From the NCBI GenBank assembly GCA_030626085.1, contig DAOUPQ010000002.1, positions 1 to 38,725 of the forward strand: a DNA stretch of 38,725 nt, in the 5' to 3' direction. The notes below the pieces were generated by a model, which was given only the letters and a program-made list of their open reading frames with translations, did not search any database and was not told the origin of the DNA. Below are positions 24,101 through 33,576 of this stretch, piece after piece. Numbering within the stretch: position 1 is the first letter of the stretch; every line of letters starts with the position of its first letter. Source of the DNA: Flavobacteriia bacterium (GTDB taxonomy: Bacteria > Bacteroidota > Bacteroidia > Flavobacteriales > Flavobacteriaceae). The translations under genes and the position numbers were made by a program.

Positions 24101-27100
24101 ATGAAGATTAAATTTTTTTCTTTTTTGTTGGCTATAATCGCCTTTTGTTTTCAAGCAACAATTCTTGCTCAAAATGAAGCCCGTCTTTTGAGGTTTCCTA
24201 CAATTCATAATAATCAGATCGTTTTTACCTATGCAGGTGATCTGTATACTGTTGGATCTGTAGGAGGAACTGCACGTAAATTAACAAACGACATTGGTTA
24301 CGAAATGTTTGCCCGTTTCTCTCCTGATGGTAAAACTATTGCTTTCACTGCGCAGTACGATGGTAATACTGAGGTTTATACCATGAATTCTCTGGGTAGT
24401 ATTCCCAAAAGAATTACCTATACGGCTACCCTAAATCGTGATGATGTTGCAGATAGAATGGGACCTAATAATTTAGTAATGGGTTGGATGAATGATAATA
24501 AAAACATTGTATTTAGAACGAGGAAAAAATCTTATAATAGCTTTAACGGGTCATTATATACAGTAAATATTGATGATGGTTTATTACAAGAACTTCCTTT
24601 TCCTAGAGGAGGTTTTTGTTCTTTCTCATCAGATGATCAAAAATTAGCTTTTAACAGGATTTTTAGGGAGTTTAGAACCTGGAAAAGATATCGTGGAGGT
24701 ATGGCTGATGATGTTTGGATCTTTGATTTTAAAACTAAAAAAACCATAAACATCACCAACAACCCGGCACAGGATATCATTCCGATGTGGCATGATAATA
24801 AAATTTATTATTTGTCTGATCGTGGAGAAAATAAAAGGATGAATCTTTATGTGTATGATCTACAAAGTAAACAAACAAAAAAAGTTACAGATTTTAAAGA
24901 TTTCGATATCAAATTTCCTTCATTGGGAAGCAAAGCAATAGTTTATGAAAATGGCGGGTATATTTACAAAATGGATCTAGGCACAGAAACATCACAAAAA
25001 GTGAATATTACCATTATGGAAGATTATGTATCGGGAAGAAGCGAATACAAAGATGTGAGTAAAAATGTCAGTAATTTTGAGATTGCACCTGATGGGAAAC
25101 GTGCTTTATTTGGTGCCCATGGCGATGTTTTTACCGTACCCGAAAAATATGGAGAAACCCGAAATTTAACCCAATCCTCTGGAATTCACGAAAGAAATTC
25201 TAAATGGTCGCCTGATGGAAAATGGATATCTTTTATTTCTGATAGAACCGGTGAAGATGAGATCTATAAACAAGTACAGGATGGGAGTAAAGTCGCTATT
25301 CAATTAACCAGCAAGGGTAAGGCCTACAAATACCAATCTTATTGGTCGCCAAATAGCGAAAAATTACTATGGTCTGATAGCGAGCATAAACTAAAATATA
25401 TCGATGTTAATACTAGAAAAGTAGTTGATGTTGATTATGATCCAAATGGAGCTATACGTTCCTTTGCTTGGTCGCCGGATAGTAAATGGATCACATATAT
25501 AAAGTCAGGTGAGAATCGTTTTTCTAAAGTTTTTATTTATTCTCTTGAACAAAAAAAATCATATCCTATCACCAGTAGTTGGTATAACTCAGGGCAATCT
25601 ATTTTTAGCGATAATGGAAAATATTTATTTTTTGTTTCAAACAGAGAATACAATACAGGTTTTAGCCAGGTGGAGTTTGACATTTCTTATAAAGATATGG
25701 GTAATATTTACTTTGTAACTCTGGCAAAAGAGACAAAATCTTTATTTGAACCAAAAAGCGATGAAGTAGGATTAGAAAAAAAAGAAGATAAACCCGATGA
25801 CAAAGAAAAAAAGAAAGATAAGAAATCAACAAAAACTTCAACTGTTACTAAAATAGATGTTAATGGGATTCAAGACCGAATTGGTAAATTACCTCTATCT
25901 GCTTCACGCTATTTTAACTTAGCATCTGTTGAGAATAAATTATATTTTAATCGTTCCGGAAGCAAAGATAAAAAACCAATTTTTTACATGTATGATTTTG
26001 ATAAAAGAAAAGAAACAAAATTAGGAATTGTTGGAGGTTATGAAATTTCTGCTGATAAGAAAAAAATGATGGTTTCTCAAAATGGTTCGTACGGTATTAT
26101 TGATCTGCCTTCATCAGAAATTAAAGTAAAAGATAAGTTAGATCTGGCAGATATGCAGATCTATATGAATAAACAAAAAGAATGGCAGCAAATATACAAT
26201 GAATCATGGCGTCAATTACGCGAATTTTTCTTTGATCCAAATATGCACGGCGTAGATTGGGAAGCTATGAAGAAAAATTATGCTCCTTTGGTAAAACATG
26301 TAAATCACAGAAATGATCTAACTTATGTTATTGGCGAATTGGTTTCAGAGTTAAATGTTGGTCACGCGTATGTAAGTGGAGGCGACAGACCAATGCCTGA
26401 ACGAATTAAAATGGGTTTGCTTGGTGCAGAAATTGAAAAGGATAAATCAGGTTATTTTAGGATAACTAAAATATTAAAAGGTCAAAACTGGGATAAAAGT
26501 TTAAAATCACCACTTTCAGATATTGGCGTTAATGCTAATGAAGGAGATTATATTTTAGCTATTAACGGACAATCTACAAAGGAAATGAACAATATGTACA
26601 AAGCCCTTGTAAATACTGCAGGTAAACAAGTAAAACTTGTGCTAAACTCAAAACCTGTTGAACAAGGCAAGAGGGAGGTTACAGTTGTTCCTGTTTCAGA
26701 TGAATCACAACTGTATTATTTAAAATGGGTTACTGAAAATATAGAAAAAGTTAATAAAGCAACAAACGGTAAAGTGGGCTATATTCATATTCCTGATATG
26801 GGAATTGGCGGTATGAACGAGTTTGTAAAATACTATTATCCTCAGCTTTCAAAAAAAGCATTGGTGATTGATGTGAGGGGTAATGGAGGTGGTTTTGTTT
26901 CTCCTTTGATCATTGAACGATTAAGGCGTGTTGCTGTACAAATTAATATTTCCAGAAATGGAACACCGGTTTTTAATAGAGATGGTTCAATGAACGGGCC
27001 ACTGGTTATGTTATCAGATGAGTTTTCAGCATCAGATGGCGATATTGTAACTTATCGGTTTCAAAAACAAAAGTTAGGTAAAGTTGTTGGTAAACGTACC

Positions 27101-27373
27101 TGGGGTGGCGTTGTTGGCTATGGTGGTTTTTTACCTTTGGTTGATGGAGGAGTATTGATAAAACCGGAACATTCACGTTATGACCTTGAGGGTAAAGAAT
27201 GGATCATGGAAGGAAAAGGTGTAGAACCGGATATTTTTGTTGATAATGACCCTTATTTAGAATATACCGGAATCGATCAGCAATTAAATAAAGCCATAGA
27301 AGTGATCTTGGAAGAATTAAAAACTAAAGAAAGATCAATTCCTGATCCTCCACCTTATCCTGATAAAAGATAA
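24101..27373 (+). CDS. Exported tricorn-like S41 peptidase
   Basis: A 1090-residue protein with a signal peptide (MKIKFFSFLLAIIAFCFQATILAQ). A beta-propeller of TolB/PD40-type repeats follows (~30-540; 'ARFSPDGKTIAFTA', 'SKWSPDGKWISFISD'), then a lysine-rich linker (~555-585), a second propeller-like part and a core domain. A PDZ domain (~770-860) and an S41 protease domain complete it. By comparison with archaeal tricorn, the catalytic histidine is His755 (NVGHAYVSGG) and the nucleophile Ser978 followed by Asp979 (FSASDGDIV). Bacterial homologues are periplasmic and probably process peptides. Full length, no interruption. Confidence 0.9.
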   Translation: MKIKFFSFLLAIIAFCFQATILAQNEARLLRFPTIHNNQIVFTYAGDLYTVGSVGGTARKLTNDIGYEMFARFSPDGKTIAFTAQYDGNTEVYTMNSLGSIPKRITYTATLNRDDVADRMGPNNLVMGWMNDNKNIVFRTRKKSYNSFNGSLYTVNIDDGLLQELPFPRGGFCSFSSDDQKLAFNRIFREFRTWKRYRGGMADDVWIFDFKTKKTINITNNPAQDIIPMWHDNKIYYLSDRGENKRMNLYVYDLQSKQTKKVTDFKDFDIKFPSLGSKAIVYENGGYIYKMDLGTETSQKVNITIMEDYVSGRSEYKDVSKNVSNFEIAPDGKRALFGAHGDVFTVPEKYGETRNLTQSSGIHERNSKWSPDGKWISFISDRTGEDEIYKQVQDGSKVAIQLTSKGKAYKYQSYWSPNSEKLLWSDSEHKLKYIDVNTRKVVDVDYDPNGAIRSFAWSPDSKWITYIKSGENRFSKVFIYSLEQKKSYPITSSWYNSGQSIFSDNGKYLFFVSNREYNTGFSQVEFDISYKDMGNIYFVTLAKETKSLFEPKSDEVGLEKKEDKPDDKEKKKDKKSTKTSTVTKIDVNGIQDRIGKLPLSASRYFNLASVENKLYFNRSGSKDKKPIFYMYDFDKRKETKLGIVGGYEISADKKKMMVSQNGSYGIIDLPSSEIKVKDKLDLADMQIYMNKQKEWQQIYNESWRQLREFFFDPNMHGVDWEAMKKNYAPLVKHVNHRNDLTYVIGELVSELNVGHAYVSGGDRPMPERIKMGLLGAEIEKDKSGYFRITKILKGQNWDKSLKSPLSDIGVNANEGDYILAINGQSTKEMNNMYKALVNTAGKQVKLVLNSKPVEQGKREVTVVPVSDESQLYYLKWVTENIEKVNKATNGKVGYIHIPDMGIGGMNEFVKYYYPQLSKKALVIDVRGNGGGFVSPLIIERLRRVAVQINISRNGTPVFNRDGSMNGPLVMLSDEFSASDGDIVTYRFQKQKLGKVVGKRTWGGVVGYGGFLPLVDGGVLIKPEHSRYDLEGKEWIMEGKGVEPDIFVDNDPYLEYTGIDQQLNKAIEVILEELKTKERSIPDPPPYPDKR

Positions 27374-27381
27374 TATTATGT

Positions 27382-27406
27382 CTGCAAGGTTTGTAAAACC
27401 TTGCAG
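27382..27406. repeat. Palindromic intergenic repeat (11-bp perfect arms)
   Basis: CTGCAAGGTTT (27382-27392) and AAACCTTGCAG (27396-27406) flank GTA. No T run follows, so it is not a standard terminator. The same motif core (CTGCAAGG…CCTTGCAG) is familiar as a dispersed palindrome in many flavobacterial genomes. A role in protecting the 3' end of the protease mRNA is possible. Confidence 0.6.
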
Positions 27407-27459
27407 GTCTTGATTTCAATTGCTTGTAAAAGCGCTTATTTTTACATTTTATAAAAAGT

Positions 27460-28281
27460 ATGAATCTATCAAATATTAAATTAGTAGTTACCGATATGGA
27501 TGGTACACTGCTTAATTCAAAAGGAAAAGTAAGTAATAATTTTTTTGATTTATTTGCGCAAATGCAAAAACAAGATATTCATTTTGTTGCTGCAAGTGGG
27601 AGGCAATTTTATAGTATATCTGAAAAATTACATTCAATAAAAAATGAAATATATATTATTGCTGAAAATGGAGGGTTGGCAAAATATAAAAATAACAATC
27701 TGGTATTTAATGCTTTAGATGAAAATATAATCAAAAACATAATTCCGCTTTTACGAGAAATTAAGAATACATATATTGTTCTTTGTGGTGAAAAAGGAGC
27801 CTACATAGAAACTGAAAACCAAGATTTTACTAGTATGTTTAAAGAGTTTTATCCAGAATATTTTTATCTGAATGATCTTCAAAAAGTAAAAAATGATGCT
27901 TTTTTTAAAATTGCTTTATATCATTATAAGAATTCTGAAAAATTTATTTATCCTGCCATAAAACACTTAGAAAAAGATTTGCAAATTCAGGTTTCCGGTG
28001 AACATTGGGTTGATATTTCACATCCAAATGCAAACAAAGGAACTGCACTTAAAGTGCTTCAAAATAAATTGAACATTAGCAAAGAGGAAACAATGGTTTT
28101 TGGAGATTATAACAATGATTTAGAAATGTTAAATATGGCATATTTTAGTTATGCTATGGAAAATGCACATCCTAATATTAAGAAAGCGGCTCGTTTTCAA
28201 ACCAAAAGTAATGATGAAGAGGGTGTAGAAATAGTCTTACAAGATCTTTTAAAAGCCAAAGCAAATAGAAAATATATTTAA
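27460..28281 (+). CDS. Cof-type HAD-IIB sugar-phosphate phosphatase
   Basis: This 273-residue haloacid dehalogenase-superfamily phosphatase has motif I VVTDMDGTLLNS (nucleophile Asp12, acid Asp14), motif II in 'HFVAASGRQF', and motifs III/IV in 'NKGTALKVLQ' and 'VFGDYNNDLEML'. The type IIB cap lies between about residues 80 and 190. Such enzymes dephosphorylate sugar phosphates or flavin mononucleotide; the substrate is not predictable. It converges with hypE, with 9 bases between the two stops and no terminator visible. Confidence 0.9.
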   Translation: MNLSNIKLVVTDMDGTLLNSKGKVSNNFFDLFAQMQKQDIHFVAASGRQFYSISEKLHSIKNEIYIIAENGGLAKYKNNNLVFNALDENIIKNIIPLLREIKNTYIVLCGEKGAYIETENQDFTSMFKEFYPEYFYLNDLQKVKNDAFFKIALYHYKNSEKFIYPAIKHLEKDLQIQVSGEHWVDISHPNANKGTALKVLQNKLNISKEETMVFGDYNNDLEMLNMAYFSYAMENAHPNIKKAARFQTKSNDEEGVEIVLQDLLKAKANRKYI

Positions 28282-28290
28282 ATTAAAACC

Positions 28291-29346
28291 CTAACAGATC
28301 CTCGGTAATTGCTCACCTATAGGCATATGGACAACTCGTTTACCTCCTAAAGGATTGGTAATTAAAACTTTTCCGTTGTGATCATCAATAAATTCTCCTA
28401 TGATAGAGGCGTGACTAGCTTCTTTAAATTTTCTTAAATAAGCAACCATTTCATCTGCAATATCTTTAGAGACAATAGCCATAAACACACCTTCATTTGC
28501 AGAATATAACGGATCTAAACCCAATATTTCACAAGCAGCTTCTACCTGTTCATCTACAGGTATTTTTTCATCCTGTAGTACAATACCCAGATCTCTGTCA
28601 GTGGCAATTTCATTTAAAGTACTGGCAACACCTCCTCTGGTCGGATCTCTAAAAAGATGAATATCTTCTCCAAATTTATCAAGTAAAGCAGTTGTAATAT
28701 GATTTAAACTACGTGTATCACTTTCTATAGTAGTTTCAAATTCTAAACCTTCCCTTACGGATAAAATTGCTATTCCATGTGTAGCAATATTATCACTCAC
28801 AATGATCTTATCGCCTTTTTTAATGTTTTTGATATCAATATTTGCTCTGGAATGTAATTTTCCAATTCCTGTAGTATTCACAAATATTTTATCGCCTTTT
28901 CCTTTATCTACTACTTTAGTATCACCGGTAACAATTTTAACACCGGCTCTATCAGCAGCGTATTTTATAGAAACCAGAATATCCCAAAAATCTTTTATAG
29001 GTAAACCTTCTTCTAAAATAAAACTCAATGATAAATATTGGGGTATTCCACCGCACATGGCAACATCGTTTACAGTACCGTTTATCGCCAATTCGCCAAT
29101 ATCGCCACCCGGAAAAAAAACTGGTGAGATTACAAAACTATCAGTTGAAAAGGCAACTGTATCACCTGCAAAATTTAATAATGCACCATCGTGATGTTTG
29201 TCTAATTCGTCATTTTTTAACAGATTAAAAACACCATTTTCTAATAACTTGTTGGTTAAAAGTCCGCCACTACCATGTGCTAAAGTAATGATATCAAAAT
29301 CAAATTTTGGTAAAGGACATTGCAATTTAAAGATACTTTTTTCCAT
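28291..29346 (-). CDS. hypE: [NiFe] hydrogenase maturation protein HypE
   Basis: At 351 residues HypE dehydrates the carbamoyl group received from HypF to a thiocyanate on its C-terminal cysteine, the source of the cyanide ligands on the hydrogenase iron. The family C-terminus PRIC is intact (…GEQLPRIC), as are 'LAHGSGGLLTNKL' near the N-terminus, 'DSFVISPVFFPGGDIG', and the ATP-site segment 'DPTRGGVASTLNEIA'. It is last in the hypF-hypD-hypE series; only 3 bases separate it from the hypD stop. Confidence 0.97.
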   Translation of the reverse strand: MEKSIFKLQCPLPKFDFDIITLAHGSGGLLTNKLLENGVFNLLKNDELDKHHDGALLNFAGDTVAFSTDSFVISPVFFPGGDIGELAINGTVNDVAMCGGIPQYLSLSFILEEGLPIKDFWDILVSIKYAADRAGVKIVTGDTKVVDKGKGDKIFVNTTGIGKLHSRANIDIKNIKKGDKIIVSDNIATHGIAILSVREGLEFETTIESDTRSLNHITTALLDKFGEDIHLFRDPTRGGVASTLNEIATDRDLGIVLQDEKIPVDEQVEAACEILGLDPLYSANEGVFMAIVSKDIADEMVAYLRKFKEASHASIIGEFIDDHNGKVLITNPLGGKRVVHMPIGEQLPRIC

Positions 29347-29349
29347 TTT

Positions 29350-30450
29350 TTAATTGATTTTATTAAACATGGTTGAGAAATTATAATACGCTGCACAAGC
29401 ACCTTCTGAACTTACCATCGGAGCTCCTAAAGGATTTTGTGGGGTACAAGCTTTACCAAAATGTACACAGTCTAAAGGTTTTTTAAGTCCTTTCATAATA
29501 TCGCCGGCAATACACTCCTGGTTTTCTATTACTTTTTCTATAGCAATTGAAAACTTTTTATCAGCATCAAAATACGAATAATCATCATTTAATTTAAAAC
29601 CACTATTTTCAATATTTCCAATTCCTCTCCAAATTTGATCACCTGTATCAAATACTTTCCTAATGATGTCTTGTGCTGAGGTGTTACCTTTTTCTTTGAC
29701 CATTCTTGTATATTGATTTTCTACTTCGGCACGACCTTTTTCTAGTTGTTTGATAACCATTAAAATTCCTTGTAAAATATCCAAAGGTTCAAATCCGGTA
29801 ATAACAATGGGTATTTTGTATTTACTAACCAAAGGAAAATATTCCCAATAACCCATGATAGAGCAAACATGACCGGCTGCTAAAAACCCATCGATCTTAC
29901 TTTCAGGATCTTCCATCAAAGCAGTGATCGCTGGAGGCACTAAAACATGTGAGGTTAAAATGGAATAATTCTTTATGCCAAGTTTTTCAGCATGCATTAC
30001 TGATAGAGCATTGGTAGGAGCAGTTGTTTCAAATCCAACAGCAAAGAAGACGACTTCTTTATCAGGATTTTTTTCAGCAAGTTTTATGGCTTCCAGGGGT
30101 GAATACAATATTCTAACATCGGCTCCTCCGGCTTTGGCTTCGAGCAAACTTTTTTTAGAACCGGGTACTCTAAGCATATCACCAAAACTACAAAGAATTA
30201 CATTATTCATTTCAGATAAGAAAATTGCTTTATCGATTAAATTTAAAGGTGTAACGCAAACCGGACACCCGGGACCGTGTAGCATTGTAATTTTATCAGG
30301 CAATACATTTAAGATGCCGTTTTTTACTAAACTATGGGTTTGACCTCCACAAATTTCCATGATCTTCCATGGTTTTGTGACCGTTTTTTTAATTTCCTTT
30401 AAAACTTTTTTGGCAAGTTTTGGGTCTCTGTATTCTGACAAATATTTCAA
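29350..30450 (-). CDS. hypD: [NiFe] hydrogenase maturation protein HypD
   Basis: This 366-residue iron-sulfur protein is the scaffold, with HypC, on which Fe(CN)2CO is assembled. The conserved cysteines appear at Cys34 (MEICGGQTHS) and Cys62/Cys65 (HGPGCPVCVTP), and in the C-terminal [4Fe-4S] region ('IAGDIMKGLKKPLDCVHFGKACTPQNPLGAPMVS', paraphrased by its cysteines). The start is TTG at 30450: it gives the family N-terminus MKYLSEYRDP, and an in-frame stop lies four codons upstream with no ATG between. HypC, its usual partner, is not encoded next to it. Confidence 0.96.
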   Translation of the reverse strand: MKYLSEYRDPKLAKKVLKEIKKTVTKPWKIMEICGGQTHSLVKNGILNVLPDKITMLHGPGCPVCVTPLNLIDKAIFLSEMNNVILCSFGDMLRVPGSKKSLLEAKAGGADVRILYSPLEAIKLAEKNPDKEVVFFAVGFETTAPTNALSVMHAEKLGIKNYSILTSHVLVPPAITALMEDPESKIDGFLAAGHVCSIMGYWEYFPLVSKYKIPIVITGFEPLDILQGILMVIKQLEKGRAEVENQYTRMVKEKGNTSAQDIIRKVFDTGDQIWRGIGNIENSGFKLNDDYSYFDADKKFSIAIEKVIENQECIAGDIMKGLKKPLDCVHFGKACTPQNPLGAPMVSSEGACAAYYNFSTMFNKIN

Positions 30451-30519
30451 TTCTTTTATTTTTTAGTTTAGTCTACCCAAAATTAATTTTTTTAAGGAAG
30501 GTATAACAATTTTTCGTTA

Positions 30520-32799
30520 TTAATTTCTTTTTGAATAATACATCAATTGTCCGAAGGGGATTCCTTCATCATTGGGAGAAAATTCATTATGAAAAAATAG
30601 ATCAAATTCATCCCCCATAAATTTAATTACCAGATCAACGAATAACGCATTTTGAAAAACCCCGCCACTAAAAGCGATTTTATTAAATTTAAATTTTTGA
30701 GCGATAAGTATAATATATTCTACCAAAGTGATATGGAATTTTATCGCAATAAACTGTTTATCAATATTATGATTTAAATCGAAAATAATATTTTTTATTA
30801 GGAAATCTATAAAATTATCAGGAAGAGTACTATTATTTATATAAGAATCATCTAATGATAAATTGTGTGAATAATAATACATTGATGCTTCTTTTTCCAA
30901 TTGCATAGAAGCTTCTGCTTCAAAACTATGCATATCAAAACCGAAAATAATTGAAGCAACTGCATCAAAAAGCCGTCCCATACTCGTACTTTTTAAACGA
31001 TTCTTTTGGAGAAGATTTTTATAGATCTTCCACTCTGTATCAGTAAATTTATTTTTCAGGTATTGTTCTGATCCATCTAAAAGATTCATAATTGATAAAG
31101 CCGAAATTTTAGGCTCTTTTGCCATTTTATCACCTAAAATATAATCGAATTCATCTAAATGATATATACGATCAATTTTACCTTTTTCGTATTTAAAAAA
31201 TTCTCCTCCCCAAATATTTCCGTCATCTCCTAAACCGGTTCCATCCCAAATAACGCCTAAAATTTTTTCATCAATGTTCAATAAATTGTTTTCACCCAAA
31301 ACAGCATAAAAATGTGCTTTATGATGTTGTATAGAAAAAATTTCAGCATTATTTTCTTTTGCTTTTTCTTTTCCAAACCTGGTGGCAAAATAATCAGGAT
31401 GTTTATCAATTACAATAGCGTCAATATTTGTATCAAATACCTTCTCAAAATGATGAAATGTTTTTTCGAAATTGACTTGTGCATCATAACTGGCAGTGTT
31501 TCCTAAATACTGACTGATATAAATATTTTTAAAATTCAATAATCCAAAAACACTTTTGAGCATCGATCCGGTAGCCAATACAGTTTCTTTTGGGACTTTT
31601 AAATATGGATTTATATAGACAGGCGCTTTCCCTCTGGATCTGCGCAAAGTAATCTTTTGGCGGTTTTTCATTGAAAATTGAACAACCCCATCATCCTGAG
31701 GGATCAAAATTTCTCGATCATTCATTAAGATAATATCTGCTATCCCGGAAAGTTCTTCCATAGCTTTATCATCCTGATAAATAATTGTAGAATCAGTAAT
31801 ATTACCGCTGGTTGCAATGATTGGTTTATTGAATTTTTTTAGCAGTAATTCGTAAAGGGGTGTATAAGGCAACATAATACCTATTCGATAAAGACCACTA
31901 TTTATTTCTTTCAATGCCAAACCACTTTTTTGTTGATTGTAGGGCTTTAAATGTAACAAAACTATTGGGGCATGTACACTTTCTAATTCTATTTTTTCAT
32001 CTTCAAAAAGCACAACATCTTCTGATATCATTTTGCTATCTGGATACATTAGTGCAAAAGGTTTTGTAGGGCGTTGTTTTCGTTTTCGGAGAAGTGCGAT
32101 TGCCTTACTATTAGTTGCATCACAGGTTAACAAATAGCCTCCAATACCTTTTATAGCAATAATTTTTCCTTCAATCCATTTTGAAACGATATAATCTAGA
32201 TCTGTAAAATTTCCTATCAAATTACCATTTTCAAACAATTGCATTTCAATTTTACATTTGGTGCATGAATTTGTTTGTGAATAATGCCTTCTATCTAAGG
32301 GATTGCCAAATTCTTTATTACAATCATCACACATTTGAAATGGATCCATAGTGGTATTGATTCGATCATAAGGTAATTTATTAATGATTGAATATCGGGG
32401 TCCGCAATTAGTACATGTTATAAATGGATAAAGAAAACGCCTGTTATCTTTAGTGAAAAATTCTTCTTTACAATTTTTACATAAAGCTGCATCTGGGGTG
32501 AGAAGTATATTTGGTTTAGCTTTATCTACACTGTGGATTATTTCGAATTTTTGGTATTCCTGATTTTTGGTTTTTTTAATGTGATATTCGGTTACAACCG
32601 CCAAAGGAGGAAGATCATTAAGAATATTTTGCAAAAAGTTTTTTGTAGTATTTTTATTGGCATTAATTTGAATATGTACACCATCAGTAGTATTATTTAC
32701 CCAGCCTTTTAATTGTTTTTTAATAGCAAGTTTAAAAATAAAGGGTCTAAAACCAACTCCCTGAACAATACCTTTGATGTGAATATGTTGTGTCTCCAT
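30520..32799 (-). CDS. hypF: Carbamoyltransferase HypF
   Basis: HypF converts carbamoyl phosphate and ATP into carbamoyl-adenylate and loads HypE. All domains are present in 759 residues: acylphosphatase (1-~90, GIVQGVGFRPF); two zinc fingers (about 105-185) made of four CxxC pairs; a YrdC-like domain (~195-375, IKGIGGYLLTCDA); and a Kae1-like domain with HHKAHFYAVL and 'WDGTGLGDDGNIWGGEFF', ending in FSGGVFQNALFVDLV. The length is normal. A perfect promoter lies directly upstream, making the mRNA nearly leaderless. hypD follows after 69 bases. Confidence 0.97.
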   Translation of the reverse strand: METQHIHIKGIVQGVGFRPFIFKLAIKKQLKGWVNNTTDGVHIQINANKNTTKNFLQNILNDLPPLAVVTEYHIKKTKNQEYQKFEIIHSVDKAKPNILLTPDAALCKNCKEEFFTKDNRRFLYPFITCTNCGPRYSIINKLPYDRINTTMDPFQMCDDCNKEFGNPLDRRHYSQTNSCTKCKIEMQLFENGNLIGNFTDLDYIVSKWIEGKIIAIKGIGGYLLTCDATNSKAIALLRKRKQRPTKPFALMYPDSKMISEDVVLFEDEKIELESVHAPIVLLHLKPYNQQKSGLALKEINSGLYRIGIMLPYTPLYELLLKKFNKPIIATSGNITDSTIIYQDDKAMEELSGIADIILMNDREILIPQDDGVVQFSMKNRQKITLRRSRGKAPVYINPYLKVPKETVLATGSMLKSVFGLLNFKNIYISQYLGNTASYDAQVNFEKTFHHFEKVFDTNIDAIVIDKHPDYFATRFGKEKAKENNAEIFSIQHHKAHFYAVLGENNLLNIDEKILGVIWDGTGLGDDGNIWGGEFFKYEKGKIDRIYHLDEFDYILGDKMAKEPKISALSIMNLLDGSEQYLKNKFTDTEWKIYKNLLQKNRLKSTSMGRLFDAVASIIFGFDMHSFEAEASMQLEKEASMYYYSHNLSLDDSYINNSTLPDNFIDFLIKNIIFDLNHNIDKQFIAIKFHITLVEYIILIAQKFKFNKIAFSGGVFQNALFVDLVIKFMGDEFDLFFHNEFSPNDEGIPFGQLMYYSKRN

Positions 32800-32806
32800 A
32801 TTTACT

Positions 32807-32837
32807 CAAAAATAGTATTTCAATTGTTTTAAACAAA
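32807..32837 (-). promoter_or_regulatory. Bacteroidota consensus promoter of hypF-hypD-hypE
   Basis: On the minus strand TTTG (32837-32834), 19 bases, then TATTTTTG (32814-32807) match both elements exactly. The predicted start is about 32803, only 3-5 bases before the ATG at 32799. Confidence 0.65.
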
Positions 32838-32950
32838 ATATTAATAACAATATTCAATTATTTTCAAAGTCTATAATAAAGTGCTACTCCACCGCTAATT
32901 ATAAAAGGGAGACCGTTTATGCTGATAGTTATCAGTTAAATGAATCAATT

Positions 32951-32991
32951 AAAAAATAAAAAGGCCTATTCTAATAAATGAATAAGCCTTT
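32951..32991 (-). terminator. Rho-independent terminator of the hydrogenase structural operon
   Basis: Read on the minus strand, AAAGGCTTATTC pairs with GAATAGGCCTTT over 12 bp (one G-U) around an 8-base loop. It is followed by TTATTTTTT. It lies 22 bases past the stop of the maturation peptidase gene and separates it from hypF. Confidence 0.85.
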
Positions 32992-33013
32992 CCCCCTATG
33001 AAAATTTGTATAA

Positions 33014-33565
33014 TTATTCTGATATTTCTTTTTGTACAGTTTTTATCTTTACTAAAATATCTGTTATTCTTTTAACTACTTTTGGAATACTGTTATTTAC
33101 ATTTTTTGTAAGTTCAATGGTCATAGGAATCATTTCATCAATAGAAACAGTTACCAGGATGATTTTGGGTAATTCTCCCTGAAATTCCAACGCATCTATC
33201 ATGTCTTTTAATCCAACATCATGTGCACTTAGAACGGTTGGAAAATCTTTGGCAAATTTTGGATAAATTACATTAATGGTACCTGCTGGTTTTGAATCCA
33301 TGGTAGCATCAACAAAGATAACCAAAGGATATTGCGATAAAATTGGCATAAGATCAAAACTTCCGGTTCCGCCATCAATAATATCCACATTTTCAGGCAG
33401 ATCTATCTTGCTTAATGCGTGAATAGTATGTACACCAACGCCTTCATCTCCCATCAGATAATTTCCAATACCTAAAACCAGAGTTTTATTTTTTTTGTTG
33501 CTGTCTAAATAATCATGTGTTTGATAGAACAACTTTTGTAATTCTATTACTTCATCTGAAATCAT
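33014..33565 (-). CDS. hyaD: [NiFe] hydrogenase maturation endopeptidase (HyaD/HupD family)
   Basis: This 183-residue protease removes the C-terminal tail of the hydrogenase large subunit after nickel insertion. It has the signature GIGNYLMGDEGVG with metal ligand Glu41, then Asp86 (IFVDATMD) and His115 (LSAHDVGL), the three nickel-sensing residues of HycI/HybD peptidases. It lies 11 bases after the cytochrome b gene in the same operon. Its natural substrate should be the 98-residue C-terminal part encoded at 34338-34634, cleaved after His78. Confidence 0.94.
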   Translation of the reverse strand: MISDEVIELQKLFYQTHDYLDSNKKNKTLVLGIGNYLMGDEGVGVHTIHALSKIDLPENVDIIDGGTGSFDLMPILSQYPLVIFVDATMDSKPAGTINVIYPKFAKDFPTVLSAHDVGLKDMIDALEFQGELPKIILVTVSIDEMIPMTIELTKNVNNSIPKVVKRITDILVKIKTVQKEISE

Positions 33566-33576
33566 AGGCCAATTTA

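Noticed and set aside
28802..29194. Plus-strand 130-codon frame
   Set aside because: Antisense shadow of hypE.
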